From the NCBI GenBank assembly GCA_949126835.1, contig OX421497.1, forward strand, positions 13,983,132 to 14,047,131: 64,000 bases of DNA. The letters run 5' to 3'. Source of the DNA: Anisus vortex (Eukaryota > Mollusca > Gastropoda > Planorbidae). The position numbers and the translations under genes were made by a program. The notes beneath the pieces were generated by a model, which saw only the letters and a list, made by a program, of their open reading frames with translations, did no database searches and was not told where the DNA came from. Of the stretch, positions 45,699 through 57,302 are shown piece by piece. How positions within the stretch are numbered: position 1 is the stretch's first letter; every line of letters starts with the position of its first letter.

Positions 45699-46280
45699 GA
45701 AGTCTACCCTAAATGTTTGAAGTTAAAACAGCAACGAATACCGTATAGAAGTTTACCCTAAATGTTGTAAAACAGCAACGAATACCGTATAGAAGTCTAC
45801 CCTAAATGTTTGAAGTTAAAACAGCAACGAATACCGTATAGAAGTTTACCCTAAATGTTGTAAAACAGCAACGAATACCGTATAGAAGTCTACCCTAAAT
45901 GTTTGAAGTTAAAACATCAACGAATACCGTATAGAAGTTTACCCTAAATGTTGTAAAACAGCAACGAATACCGTATAGAAGTCTACCCTAAATGTTTGAA
46001 GTTAAAACATCAACGAATACCGTATAGAAGTCTACCCTAAATGTTTGAAGTTAAAACAGCAACGAATACCGTATAGAAGTCTACCCTAAATGTTTGAAGT
46101 TAAAACAGCAACGAATACCGTATAGAAGTCTACCCTAAATGTTTGAAGTTAAAACAGCAACGAATACCGTATAGAAGTTTACCCTAAATGTTGTAAAACA
46201 GCAACGAATACCGTATAGAAGTCTACCCTAAATGTTTGAAGTTAAACCAGCAACGAATACCGTAAAGAAGTCTACCCTAA
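45699..46280. repeat. 44/49-bp satellite, right part
   Basis: The array continues with the same alternating unit lengths after the LTR element. Its last copies carry single variants (AAACATCAACG, CGTAAAGAAG). Confidence 0.94.
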
Positions 46281-47034
46281 ATGCTGATGTTGATTTTGTT
46301 GTCCTGGGTGATATAAGTTTCATGTAGTTCTGTGGAATGTGGGTACTGTGGATCTAGAAAATATTATTTTAATCCATGTTTTGTTTGTTTTAGTAAAAAA
46401 CTTTTTTTTAATGCAGGGGCTACTAGGCTAATGACAACCTGGTTCGTTAGGTTTCGGTTTCCACAGCCACATGCACTATTTTCTCCCATTGCGGAATTCC
46501 CCGCGGATTATTATCGTGGTGCCTTGCCTGTATACCTGCAATGTCGTCCTGTAACACAAATTCCATACTATAGGTATGGGCATCCAGGCCCCAGGGCGGG
46601 GTTGAGGTGGGAACGCGGGCTCATTGCTGTCTCCCCACCGAGCTGTCCCCAATGCCCATGGGCACAGCAATTATTGCCTACTAATAGACAAATGTACCTG
46701 ATCCACTTCAGACCATCTCTCGATAAATGAAGTCAAGTTATGGTTGTTATAAAACCAAATGTTTGTTACGTTTATGTTTTATTTATTGGAGGGTACTGTG
46801 TGAGAATTAGTCACGAAATCTAGCGGTTGTATTTCAAGCTTTTATTGAAGAAAAAAAAACATCGCATTTATATACAATTAATTAGCAATACATTAAGACG
46901 TGTAAAGGTTTAAAAACAACAAGTGCTTATGACTATTTCACATAGGCCTATAATTCAATCCCTTAATTAAACTACGCTTATTTCCATTTGAAAATAAATT
47001 ACACTGTGAGTCAGTTTGGTTGTAGTGGGTCTAT
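46281..47034. other. no gene supported
   Basis: Intronic. A 132-codon + frame at 46332-46730 has no recognisable domain, no splice-border logic and an unusual Cys/Pro-rich mix. A GC-richer patch at 46425-46680 may be an unrecognised repeat. Confidence 0.45.
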
Positions 47035-47235
47035 TTAGCTATCTATCTATGTCTGTCTATCTATCTATCTATCTATCTATGTCTGTCTATCTATCTATCT
47101 ATCTATGTCTGTCTATCTATCTATCTATCTATCTATCTATGTCTGTCTATCTATCTATCTATCTATCTATGTCTGTCTATCTATCTATCTATCTATCTAT
47201 CTATGTCTATCTATCTATCTATCTATCTATGTCTG

Positions 47236-47268
<33 letters not shown>

Positions 47269-47617
47269 GTCTGTCTATCTATCTATCTATCTATCTATGT
47301 CTGTCTATCTATCTATCTATCTATCTATCTATGTCTGTCTATCTATCTATCTATCTATCTATGTCTGTCTATCTATCTATCTATCTATCTATGTCTGTCT
47401 ATCTATCTATCTATCTATCTATGTCTGTCTATCTATCTATCTATCTATCTATGTCTGTCTATCTATCTATCTATCTATGTCTGTCTATCTATCTATCTAT
47501 GTCTGTCTATCTATCTATCTATCTATCTATGTCTGTCTATCTATCTATCTATCTATGTCTGTCTATCTATCTATCTATTTATGTCTGTCTGTCTATCTAT
47601 CTATCTATCTATGTCTG

Positions 47618-47654
<37 letters not shown>

Positions 47655-47947
47655 GTCTATCTATCTATCTATCTATCTATGTCTGTCTATCTATCTATCT
47701 ATGTCTGTCTATCTATCTATCTATCTATCTATCTATGTCTATCTATCTATCTATCTATCTATGTCTGTCTATCTATGTATCTATCTATCTATCTATGTCT
47801 GTCTATCTATCTATCTATCTATCTATGTCTATCTATCTATCTATCTATCTATGTCTGTCTATCTATCTATCTATCTATCTATCTATGTCTATCTATCTAT
47901 CTATCTATCTATGTCTGTCTATCTATCTATCTATCTATCTATGTCTG

Positions 47948-47980
<33 letters not shown>

Positions 47981-48471
47981 GTCTGTCTATCTATCTATCT
48001 ATCTATGTCTGTCTATCTATCTATCTATCTATCTATGTCTGTCTATCTATCTATCTATCTATCTATCTATGTCTGTCTATCTATCTATCTATCTATCTAT
48101 GTCTGTCTATCTATCTATCTATCTATCTATGTCTGTCTATCTATCTATCTATCTATCTATCTATGTCTGTCTATCTATCTATCTATTTATGTCTGTCTAT
48201 CTATCTATCTATCTATCTATCTATGTCTGTCTATCTATCTATCTATCTATCTATCTATGTCTATCTATCTATCTATCTATGTCTGTCTATCTATCTATCT
48301 ATCTATGTCTGTCTATCTATCTATCTATCTATGTCTGTCTATCTATCTATCTATGTCTATCTATCTATCTATCTATCTATGTCTGTCTATCTATGTATCT
48401 ATCTATCTATCTATGTCTGTCTATCTATCTATCTATCTATCTATGTCTATCTATCTATCTATCTATGTCTG

Positions 48472-48504
<33 letters not shown>

Positions 48505-48669
48505 GTCTATCTATCTATCTATCTATCTATCTATGTCTGTCTATCTATGTATCTATCTATCTATGTCTGTCTATCTATCTATCTATGTCTGTCTATCTAT
48601 CTATCTATCTATGTCTGTCTATCTATCTATCTATCTATGTCTGTCTATCTATCTATCTATCTATGTCTG

Positions 48670-48702
<33 letters not shown>

Positions 48703-48975
48703 GTCTGTCTATCTATCTATCTATCTATCTATGTCTGTCTATCTATCTATCTATCTATGTCTGTCTATCTATCTATCTATCTATGTCTGTCTATCTATCT
48801 ATCTATCTATCTATGTCTGTCTATCTATCTATCTATCTATGTCTGTCTATCTATCTATCTATGTCTGTCTATCTATCTATCTATCTATCTATCTATGTCT
48901 ATCTATCTATCTATCTATCTATGTCTGTCTATCTATCTATCTATCTATGTCTGTCTATCTATCTATCTATGTCTG

Positions 48976-49012
<37 letters not shown>

Positions 49013-49039
49013 GTCTGTCTATCTATCTATCTATGTCTG

Positions 49040-49080
<41 letters not shown>

Positions 49081-49085
49081 GTCTG

Positions 49086-49130
<45 letters not shown>

Positions 49131-49265
49131 GTCTGTCTATCTATCTATCTATCTATGTCTGTCTATCTATCTATCTATCTATGTCTGTCTATCTATCTAT
49201 CTATCTATCTATGTCTGTCTATCTATCTATCTATCTATGTCTGTCTATCTATCTATCTATGTCTG

Positions 49266-49310
<45 letters not shown>

Positions 49311-49453
49311 GTCTATCTATCTATCTATCTATCTATGTCTGTCTATCTATGTATCTATCTATCTATCTATGTCTGTCTATCTATCTATCTATCTATCTAT
49401 CTATGTCTATTTATCTATCTATCTATCTATCTATCTATGTCTGTCTATCTATG

Positions 49454-49488
<35 letters not shown>

Positions 49489-49709
49489 GTCTATTTATCT
49501 ATCTATCTATCTATCTATGTCTGTCTATCTATGTATCTATCTATCTATGTCTGTCTATCTATCTATCTATCTATCTATCTATGTCTGTCTATCTATATAT
49601 CTATCTATCTATGTCTGTCTATCTATCTATCTATCTATCTATGTCGGTCTATCTATCTATCTATCTATCTATCTATGTCTGTCTATCCATCTATCTATCT
49701 ATCTATCTG

Positions 49710-49748
<39 letters not shown>

Positions 49749-49891
49749 GTCTATCTATCTATCTATCTATCTATGTCTGTCTATCTATCTATCTATCTAT
49801 GTCTGTCTATCTATCTATCTATCTATCTATGTCTATCTATCTATCTATCTATCTATCTATGTCTGTCTATCTATCTATCTATCTATGTCTG

Positions 49892-49928
<37 letters not shown>

Positions 49929-49945
49929 GTCTGTCTATCTATCTG

Positions 49946-49976
<31 letters not shown>

Positions 49977-49977
49977 G

Positions 49978-50010
<33 letters not shown>

Positions 50011-50260
50011 GTCTGTCTATCTATCTATCTATCTATGTCTGTCTATCTATCTATCTATCTATCTATTTATCTATGTCTGTCTATCTATCTATCTATCTAT
50101 CTATGTCTGTCTATCTATCTATCTATCTATCTATTTATCTATCTGTCTTTTTTTCTTCTCTGTGTATTTATATCTCTCTATATAATATATCTACCATCTA
50201 TCTATCTGTCGGTCTATCTATCTATCTATCTAATAATATATCTCTCTATCAGTCTATCCG
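47035..50260. repeat. 3.2-kb TCTA microsatellite with TCTG interruptions
   Basis: Blocks of four to ten TCTA tetramers are separated by GTCTG or GTCTA words, giving variable-length sub-repeats over about 3.2 kb inside the intron. All + strand frames remain open (Leu-Ser-Ile-Tyr repeats) for over 1000 codons because no stop is present in the unit. These are not genes. The tetramer is the complement of the GATA array at 6355-8946. Confidence 0.98.
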
Positions 50261-50378
50261 TCGATCTGTCTATCATCTAGCTCTCTAACATATCTATTTT
50301 CTGTATCTGCATGTTTATGTTGTAATAGTTTGTTCAATACTCACGCATTATTCTCCTCACTCGTCTCCTCGTGTCCAG

Positions 50379-50553
50379 GATCTGTCTTACAAAGAGCGTC
50401 ACTGGCACGAGTTCTGCTTCAAATGCTGCGGGTGCCAGAAGTCTCTCGTGGATCAACCGTTCGCCTCCAAGAACGACAAGATCTACTGCTCTGATTGCCA
50501 CGACAACAACTTTGCCGCCAGGTGTGACGGATGTGGAGAACCATTCCGCGGAG
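50379..50553 (+). CDS. Lmpt: LIM-only protein (Limpet/FHL family), exon b
   Basis: This 175-nt exon lies between acceptor CGTGTCCAG and donor GAG|GTTGGT. It enters in phase 0 and leaves in phase 1, and encodes 58 residues plus one base. DLSYKERHWHEFCFKCCGC completes the first finger of LIM1, SLVDQPFASKNDKIYCSDC is its second finger, and CDGCGEPFRG opens LIM2. All Cys/His zinc ligands (H-x2-C, C-x2-C, C-x2-C) are present. DLSYKxxHWHE is a signature shared by FHL and Limpet proteins. Confidence 0.95.
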
Positions 50554-50744
50554 GTTGGTCATCGTTTTTTTTTCTTTCTTTAAAAAATCGAAACATATTT
50601 ATTATAAACACAGTCATTTGTTTCTCCGTCATTTTGACGGGCATAACCACTAGTATATAATAATATGAAACCAAGTATGCCCTGTACTAACCGATGCATA
50701 TGAACCATAATTTCTTATGTGTATAGTCACACACCGGTCATTAC
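50554..50744. other. intron start; no other feature
   Basis: Intron sequence following the donor; T-run at 50565. Confidence 0.5.
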
Positions 50745-50940
50745 GGCCATAAATATAGAACTTTACGTACATACCTACATGGCATTAAGGACATTATGGC
50801 TATACGCAATACATACAGGACATTATGGTCATACATACCGGACTTTACGGCCCTACATACAGGACATTATGGCTATACATACATACATGACAATTGGGAC
50901 ATACATACAGGACATTACAGACATTCACAGAAAACATTAA
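50745..50940. repeat. CATACAGGACATTATGG minisatellite
   Basis: About eight diverged copies of a roughly 22-nt unit, with CATACATACAGGACATTA as the best-preserved part. Confidence 0.75.
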
Positions 50941-50954
50941 TTGTATTTTCGCAA

Positions 50955-51080
50955 CGAATGTGAGGTAGCCTACCCATCAGATCTGGGTACTAATTAGACC
51001 CTAGAGGCAGCCACATGACTCGAGCAAAGTCTGTTGTTTAACCTGGATTTGCCCCGGGGGACCCAACGATTGACAACTGA
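50955..51080 (-). mobile_element. SINE fragment, - strand
   Basis: The complement reads CAAATCCAGG, then a TCTAGGGTCTAATTAGTACC stretch and CAGATCTGATGGGTAGG. These follow the order of the B box and next segment of the SINEs seen elsewhere in the window (compare CAGCTCTGATGGGTACC at 29262-29430). Truncated and diverged. Confidence 0.5.
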
Positions 51081-52163
51081 AATGCATTGCAACTAAAGCA
51101 CACGGTCCACTGGCAAATAAAACAAGCCATTCCCACCTGGTATTCCTACCACTTATGTTCATTTATAGTTATAGCAGTCTTGCGTTTAAAACAACAGTTT
51201 ACAGTCTTATCATGTTGCTAAATACGGAGTCTCCTAATAAACCCCTCCCCCTCCCCCTCATTCCACCTCCACCCAAGCCCTATATGTCACAATGGATGAA
51301 CCGTAATGTCCAGTGAAGTCTGGAACTTTTTTTAGAAACATTAGCTGCCTGGTAGTAAATTTGTAACCAGTATTTTATCTCAATGGACCTTTTCACTTTT
51401 GTTGCCTTCCTGATATGGTGCCTCCTGTTCCTGTACACGTTCCTGATACCTGTTCCTGGTACCTGTTCCTGGTACCTGTTCCTGCACACTATCACATTGG
51501 CCCATAATATAAAAAACAACATCAGGTCTGTTAACGCGCTCACCTTACTCTAGAATTATCCACAAGATAAACATGATCAAAGTCACCTTGCGGGGCGAAA
51601 GTTTAGTTGAGTGAGAGTGAAAGAGAAAAAGAGAGAGAAAGAGGAAGAGAGTAAAAGAGTTTAAGAGAGAAATAGAGAGAGAGAGAAGAAGAGAGAGAGA
51701 AGAGAGAGAGAAGAAGAGAGAGAGAGAGAGAAAGAGAGAGAAATTAGGAGTTGAAGAAGGGGGGGGGGTCAGGAAAAGTTTCCGTCCTATCAACGAATTC
51801 ACTCAAACGGTGACCTTCACCTTTGCTGGGTGAGCAGAAAAAGTGATGAGCGTTGAATTGCTGTCAAGTTACTGGTGTTGGTGATTCATGATCAAACGTG
51901 AGGGCTGTTGTCCCCCCCCCCCCCCCCACTTTTCCTCCCCCCTCAACGTACTTTTCCCCCTTCTGTTTGATGAATCATAAACGTATTTAGTTGCCCGTAA
52001 TAGTCTTACCCTTTGGCCGTTAAAGCCAACGCGAGTACTTCTCGAGTCTGGCTTCAATATGTTACCTGAGGTTACCTGTCACTTTTTTGTTTATAGGAGG
52101 CGGTGGATGGTGAGAACAAAAGTTTACCCATGCTGGAAGTACACCAGATATTTCACTATCTCA
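51081..52163. other. intron; 15-bp repeat and GA tract, no gene
   Basis: Contains a TACCTGTTCCTGG 15-bp repeat with four copies at 51421-51485, a purine GAGA tract at 51606-51753, and a C-run at 51912. No coding signal. Confidence 0.6.
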
Positions 52164-52165
52164 TC

Positions 52166-52219
<54 letters not shown>

Positions 52220-52625
52220 GACAGTGTTAAGCCCCGCGAGGATCCCCATTGGTCAATTTGAAAACACATGTGTCACTGACCTATCTAGGCCTAGCCCAAT
52301 ATACCGTCTAACATGTGTCTTCGATAGCTCAGTGGTAAACGTAGTGGACTGCTATACGGACGACCAGGGTTCGATTCTCCAGTTAGACAATACTTTTTTT
52401 TTTCAACAATTAATTTTTCAAACTTTTAAAAACAAAAGACATTGTAATAAATCTATAGGCAATATAGATTTTGTTAAATAAAAATATTTAACTATTTTTT
52501 TTACCCTATTACAATATTTATTTACTTTCCTAAAAGTATTCAGTAAGTGTAGTTTATAAATTTGTTATCTGCACCCCAGACAGTCCTTTTTTTTTTTCAC
52601 CCGGGCAACGCCGGGCAATGTAGCT

Positions 52626-52627
<2 letters not shown>
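52164..52627 (+). mobile_element. non-autonomous Helitron, copy 3
   Basis: The left boundary is placed at A|TCTTAATATATA; the following TA run is expanded, so the exact start is uncertain. The body matches the other copies: AAAAAGACAGTGTTAAGCCC, GGTCAATTTG, a tRNA-like segment with TAGCTCAGTGGTAAACG and GGGTTCGATTCTCC, then the hairpin CCCGGGCAACGCCGGG and the end GTAGCTTG before a T. A second TA run follows directly, so insertion was in or next to a TA microsatellite. Confidence 0.83.
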
Positions 52628-52662
<35 letters not shown>

Positions 52663-52664
<2 letters not shown>

Positions 52665-53204
52665 CCTTTATACATTTTAATCTTATAATGAAAATACAAT
52701 CTTTCTGGTGTGAGTTTGTTAGGAGGTTTACAAAGCAGATGTTTACAAAGACAATAACAACAAACATGCAAATTATCAAATTGAAACGTTAGAAACGTTT
52801 TTGACAAATTTTAATGATTTAGTGATAATAAAACTCTGTAACTAGTCTAGCTAAGATTGTCTATGTAGACTGTCTTCTGGAGAAAAAAAAAAGAACATGT
52901 TCTGCCAGCATTACCGGTTTACTTTACAAGTACGACATATTTCCAGACATGTTCTGGTCACAGAAGACCACCATTAACACAAAACTGAATCGAAGTGAGA
53001 CAGGTCTGGAAAGCACACCGCAATTTATTACAGTTTTAGGCCTTCATGCTTAGATCCACCTTTTACTAAATCAGAGTAAACCTACCAAGAACCAACAAAA
53101 AAAGTTGAAGACCCAGAACTGTTATTTCAAGATTGTTTTACGGGGTTTGATTGGACATATAGACTAGATGTAATTAAGACTCCAGTCAGAAATGTTAACT
53201 ACTA
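52663..53204. other. intron; dispersed repeat copy 2 at 52995-53093
   Basis: GAGACAGGTCTGGAAAGCAC, CGCAATTTAT, TTTACTAAATCAGAGTA and CCTACCAAG match the repeat at 35713-35820 in order. No gene. Confidence 0.6.
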
Positions 53205-53300
53205 TTGTTGGGACGCGGGTTCAAATCCGGGTTAATCTCCCCCCCCCCCCCCCCGGGTTTGTCGGGTGTCATTAGAGTCTGACGGGTATGTGACCATAGT
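53205..53300 (+). mobile_element. possible SINE head fragment (B box)
   Basis: CGGGTTCAAATCCGGG at 53217-53232 is a good B box with a tRNA-like T-arm palindrome. No A box or core follows; a C-run and GTCGGGTGTCATT come next. It is a remnant at best. Confidence 0.4.
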
Positions 53301-53464
53301 TCGGCAAATTTCCGATTTTGACGTGTCACGGTGTCATTCCACCCATTTACAATGGTCCTATCAAATACACTTTAAAATTCCCAGTAACTGCTTCAACGTT
53401 CAACTAGTTTTCATTTTTGTCGGGTTTATTTCTGTAACAATTATTATGGTTCTTCTGCCCTTAG

Positions 53465-53634
53465 GAATGAAGAAATTCGAGTACAAGGGTAAACAGTGGC
53501 ACGATTGGTGCTTCGTCTGCACTGAATGCAACCAGCCAATCGGAAACAAGAGCTTCATCCCACGTGACGAGAGAGTCATCTGCGTCCCTTGCTACGAGAG
53601 TAAATATGCACAGCGTTGCAGCAAGTGTGGTGAT
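53465..53634 (+). CDS. Lmpt: LIM-only protein (Limpet/FHL family), exon c
   Basis: This 170-nt exon lies between acceptor CTGCCCTTAG and donor GAT|GTAAGT, entering in phase 1 and leaving in phase 0. It encodes GMKKFEYKGKQWHDWCFVC (completing the first finger of LIM2), NKSFIPRDERVICVPC (second finger) and CSKCGD, the first Cys pair of LIM3. The zinc ligands are intact. MEYKxxxWHExCF and IGTKSFIP are the matching words in FHL proteins. Confidence 0.95.
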
Positions 53635-53761
53635 GTAAGTTTGCTATCACATTAGTCATTATTCAAGCACATGCAGAACAAACAAAAGACTGTTTTAAAA
53701 GCGTTATATATGAATGTTCACGGGTCTATCCTTTAACAGTAGGCCTTGTAGTATGTGAAAC

Positions 53762-53949
53762 CAGTGGCCTTTCATGTGGGGGGGGGGGGGGGGGGGTCAG
53801 AGGGGACATATGCCCGGGGGCGACACTCCTAGGGGCGGCAAATAGCCTATAGCGTAAATAAAGCGCGCTAAACAAAGCAGTTACAGTATGCAAGGGGGCA
53901 TCACTAAAACGTTTGCCCTGGGGCGCTACATAGGCTTGTAAGGGCACTG
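53762..53949 (-). mobile_element. hAT-like MITE with perfect 8-bp duplication
   Basis: TGTGAAAC flanks the element on both sides (53754-53761 and 53950-53957). The ends are CAGTGGCC and (complement) CAGTGCCC. Its complement matches the first part of the MITE at 13215 (ACAAGCCTATGTAGCGCC and GCATACTGTAAC). A poly-G run near 53778 and loss of the middle make it shorter (188 nt). It lies 127 nt inside the intron. Confidence 0.88.
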
Positions 53950-54345
53950 TGTGAAACAAGCTCTAGTTAATCAAATGCAGCTAACATGTTAAATAATTAT
54001 TTTGAATTAGTTTTAGTGTTTAGAAATTTGAATTAGATCTATAGACTAAATCTAGATCTAATTTTCTTAAAATGTAGAGTTATAAGTAGTTATAACTTTT
54101 AAGTTATACTTAGCTTAAATCAGCTAAACATTAGGGCGTCCCAAAAAAATGAAGTTTTGAAATGTTGATGTCTCACCCCACAGAATATGTCTGTATGGTA
54201 ACAGTAGTTAACCTGGCAAAATTTCAGCTCATTTGGACAATGTTTAGAGGTCCCCCAAGAGGTTTAAAGTTCCAGATTTTGGTGTATAATCATTCACGGT
54301 CAAATCTAATACAGCGTTAATGTTGCATTATATGCGAAACTGATA

Positions 54346-54792
54346 TCTATATATATAAAAAGACAGTGTTAAGCCCCGCGAGGATCCCCATTGGTCAATT
54401 TGAAAACACGTGTGTCACTGACCTATCTAGGCCTAGCCCAATATACCATTTAGTTTAATAATTTTTCACATCGGACATGTGTCTTCGATAGCTCAGTGGT
54501 AAACGTAGTGGACTGCTAAACGGGCGACCAGGGTTCGATTCTCCAGTTAGACTATACTTTTTTTTTTCGACAATTAATTTTTCAAACTTTTAAAAACAAA
54601 AGACATTGTAAATCTATAGGCAATATAGATTTTATTAAATAAAAATATTTGACTATTTTTTTTACCCTAATACAATATTTATTTACTTTCCTAAAAGTAT
54701 TCAGTAACTTAAGTGTAGTTTATAAATTTGTTATCTGCACCCCAGACAGTCCTTTTATTTTTCACCCGGGCAACGCCGGGCAATGTAGCTTG
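54346..54792 (+). mobile_element. non-autonomous Helitron, copy 4
   Basis: Runs from A|TCTATATATATAAAAAGAC to GTAGCTTG|T, with the 3' hairpin and the tRNA-like segment (ATAGCTCAGTGGTAAACG, GGGTTCGATTCTCC) of the family. It is closest to copy 3. Because it lies inside the hAT element, it inserted later than that element. Confidence 0.87.
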
Positions 54793-55056
54793 TATTAAAT
54801 AACAAATTGATGCTTAGTATTGTTTATAATATTAAATGAAACAAAATATATAAATCTTGAATGGTTTATATTTTAAATTTGAAATTTAAGTAAAAAATTA
54901 TGAAAAACAAAGTTTTATCCATTTTGTAAAGTTAATTCTTGAAAGAATGTCAATCTGCTTGAAAAATAATTATAAGCAATGCAATTAAGCATTCCTAATA
55001 TTTATCTTGTACTTTGTACTGTAGGGTAGACAAAAATGTAAAAAAGTTCTTCAAAT

Positions 55057-56892
55057 TTAAATTTTATCCAGCTGTTCACGATTACACTCTGCACAATTTT
55101 TCCGATGTTTGTCAACCACTTGGAGCAAAAATTGTTTTTGTTCTTCGTCCTTGGTGATACTGTCATTGAAATTTTGTATCAATGCTACACCTCGCTCTGC
55201 AGAGTCATTGATACAAACCAGATTCTTTACAAAATCTGCTGCAACTTTTTAAGATGGCGTATCTGACCATGCTTCAACAGGAACATCTAGAAAACTGGCA
55301 TCAATGTTGGATGTTTCAAAAAATGTGGTAGAAGCACGCAAATCAACAACACTTTTTGGTAGTGTTTTTATGAGATGCGGTCCACGTTCTGATTGCATTG
55401 TCCGAACAAGGCCAGTTTTTTCTTTGTCCGACAAAAGGGTTGAAAATAACGCAAGCGTCGACAGTTCGGGACTCAAGTACCACGAGTGACGCACCATCAT
55501 TTTCAATCCAGTCGATTGAAGAACAGCATCATCATATTCGTATAAACGCTGTATCAACAAGATATCATTCACAGGTGCATCTGCAGTGAGCCTGCATGAA
55601 AACCATGATTGAAGATAAACACCTATGGTAAACCGATTAAAGCGCTGAATACCTTGTAATTCTCGAGCTGTTAACTGAAAGATGGTTTCGTTGCCTGCAA
55701 ACAATAGTTTGATGTTCAATGCATAGATTGCTTTCGCCATCCACCTTGCCCTATGTAGGGCACCATTTGTGCAGCAAGCAGAAGAAATTCCAAATAATAA
55801 TCACGTGAATGACTGACCTCAAGTTGACATTTGATAAATTCTTTAATCGAATTGGACACAATTATCAAAGGGGCGGATCTGGCTTCGGGTGTGTGGTTTA
55901 ATTCTGGCCATTTTTCTCAAAACCTCTTAAAAAACAAAATCTTTGGTCCAGTGGATGGTCCAAGACAAACATTGAATGCATCGGAAAGGAGTACTTCCAA
56001 CATGTGATGACGGCATGCCATCCATAATAGATTACGTCCCAGGGCTACTTCTAACAGAGTGCAAGCTCCATTGAGTCTTCCAGTATTGGAAGCCGTAGTG
56101 TCGAAGCACATGCCCATGACAATAGATTCGCACTTCCTTGATTTGATATGTTCATATACTACATCAGCAGCTGCCCGTCCTGACCCGGACCTGGATGCTA
56201 ACTTGGGAACACCAAGAAGCTTTGTAGTGCCATCGACAAGTGATGAGAGCAGGACAGGTAATCGATCGACGTTGTTGGTAACCTCTCCGGTAACATCGGG
56301 CAATAGCTTACCATCCCAATGAACAATTGATTTTGAGGGAATATAATCTTCTTTTATACATGCTGCAGCTAGTTGAAAACGAAGCTTGCGAAGACGATGC
56401 ATTGTGCTCTTGGAAAATACTGTGTCAGATGTCGGAACACCAGTTGAATGCGGATGCAAGTATCATTGTAGATTTTCTAATGCTGGTGTTCGTTCTGTCC
56501 AGCACTGCATCAACTTTTGGTGACATGATGCTTCGTCTGCGATGTCGTGTTGCAGAATTGGTTTTGCTTGAGGATGCTGATTGGATGACAAATTCTTCAT
56601 CAGGTTCTGCATTGTCACTGGAATCCCGACAAATGGATGATGTCATTGAATGTGTGTCTATGTTACTGTCAGAACCACCTACATCCAGTCGCTGTTCTAT
56701 GTCTACTGCTGACTCTACACTTGAACCTGATGGTAACCCATGGTGACGGCACTGTGATGTAGCATCTTTTGCTGCATCACCAACATCCCTGATAAATTGT
56801 TTCTGACGCTCAGCAACTCGTTTTTCTTTAGCAGCAAGCTTTTTGTCCACAGATCCAATTGATCCTGTTCTTGATTCTCGTTGCAACTTCAA
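55057..56892 (-). pseudogene. hAT-like transposase, broken
   Basis: On the complement, a protein can be followed from about 56892 to the TAA at 55057-55059. The N-terminal part is basic and coiled (KKLAAKEKRVAERQKQF). The central part has IVHWDGKLLPD, then GMCFDTTASNTGRLNG and LLWMACRHHMLE, a D...C-x-H-type pattern of the RNase H-fold catalytic domain in hAT transposases. Next come FKRF and EKWPEL, then HSWYLSPELSTLALF and AERGVALIQNF. Breaks: a frameshift near 56440, an in-frame TGA near 55916, a frameshift near 55750-55790, and a TAA at 55249-55251. The product is not functional. Confidence 0.82.
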
Positions 56893-57302
56893 AAACTTCT
56901 GAGTTTAAAACAATCAAATCTTCAAAAAATATGCACAAGTTTTGCACATTAGATATTTTATATGTTTTCTTGCATTTGTTACAGTTTCTAATTTAAAAAT
57001 CACACAATTTTAACTCTAGTTAATGGTAGTAATGAGGTCAATATAATTATATTTAAACTTCATTTTATTCATACATGGCATGCAAAAACTGCAAGTTATT
57101 TGAGCCATGATTCATCTGGATTTTTATGTTGGCATAATACTGGAATTTTAAAAGCTCTTGGGGGACCTCTAAATGTTGTTCAAATGAGCTACAACTTCAC
57201 CAATTCACTCATTGTACCCAAGAGACACATTTCAGGGGGTGAGACACCAAAGTTTTAAAAAAATATTTTTTTTGAGCATTTCTGGGACACCCTACTAAAC
57301 AT

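Larger units (their letters stand above)
54132..57294 (-). mobile_element. hAT-type DNA transposon with about 150-bp inverted ends
   Basis: The 8-bp duplication CTAAACAT is perfect on both sides (54124-54131, 57295-57302) and fits the hAT pattern nTnnnnAn. The ends are TAGGGCGTCCCA and (complement) TAGGGTGTCCCA. Similarity of the arms extends about 150 nt (GTCTCACCCC, AGCTCATTTG, TTTAGAGGTCCCCCAAGAG). A decayed transposase is encoded on the - strand at 55057-56892. A Helitron (54346-54792) has inserted into the left part. The whole unit lies in the intron between the exons at 53465 and 57515. Confidence 0.9.

Noticed and set aside
46332..46730. 132-codon + frame in the intron
   Set aside because: No domain, no splice borders and no homologue I recognise.
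47016..50288. Three + strand frames of over 1000 codons (Leu-Ser-Ile-Tyr repeats)
   Set aside because: The TCTA tetranucleotide array has no stop in any frame of this strand.
52320..52390. tRNA gene in the Helitron copies
   Set aside because: A and B boxes are recognisable, but acceptor, D- and T-stem pairings fail, and the segment recurs inside every copy of the element.
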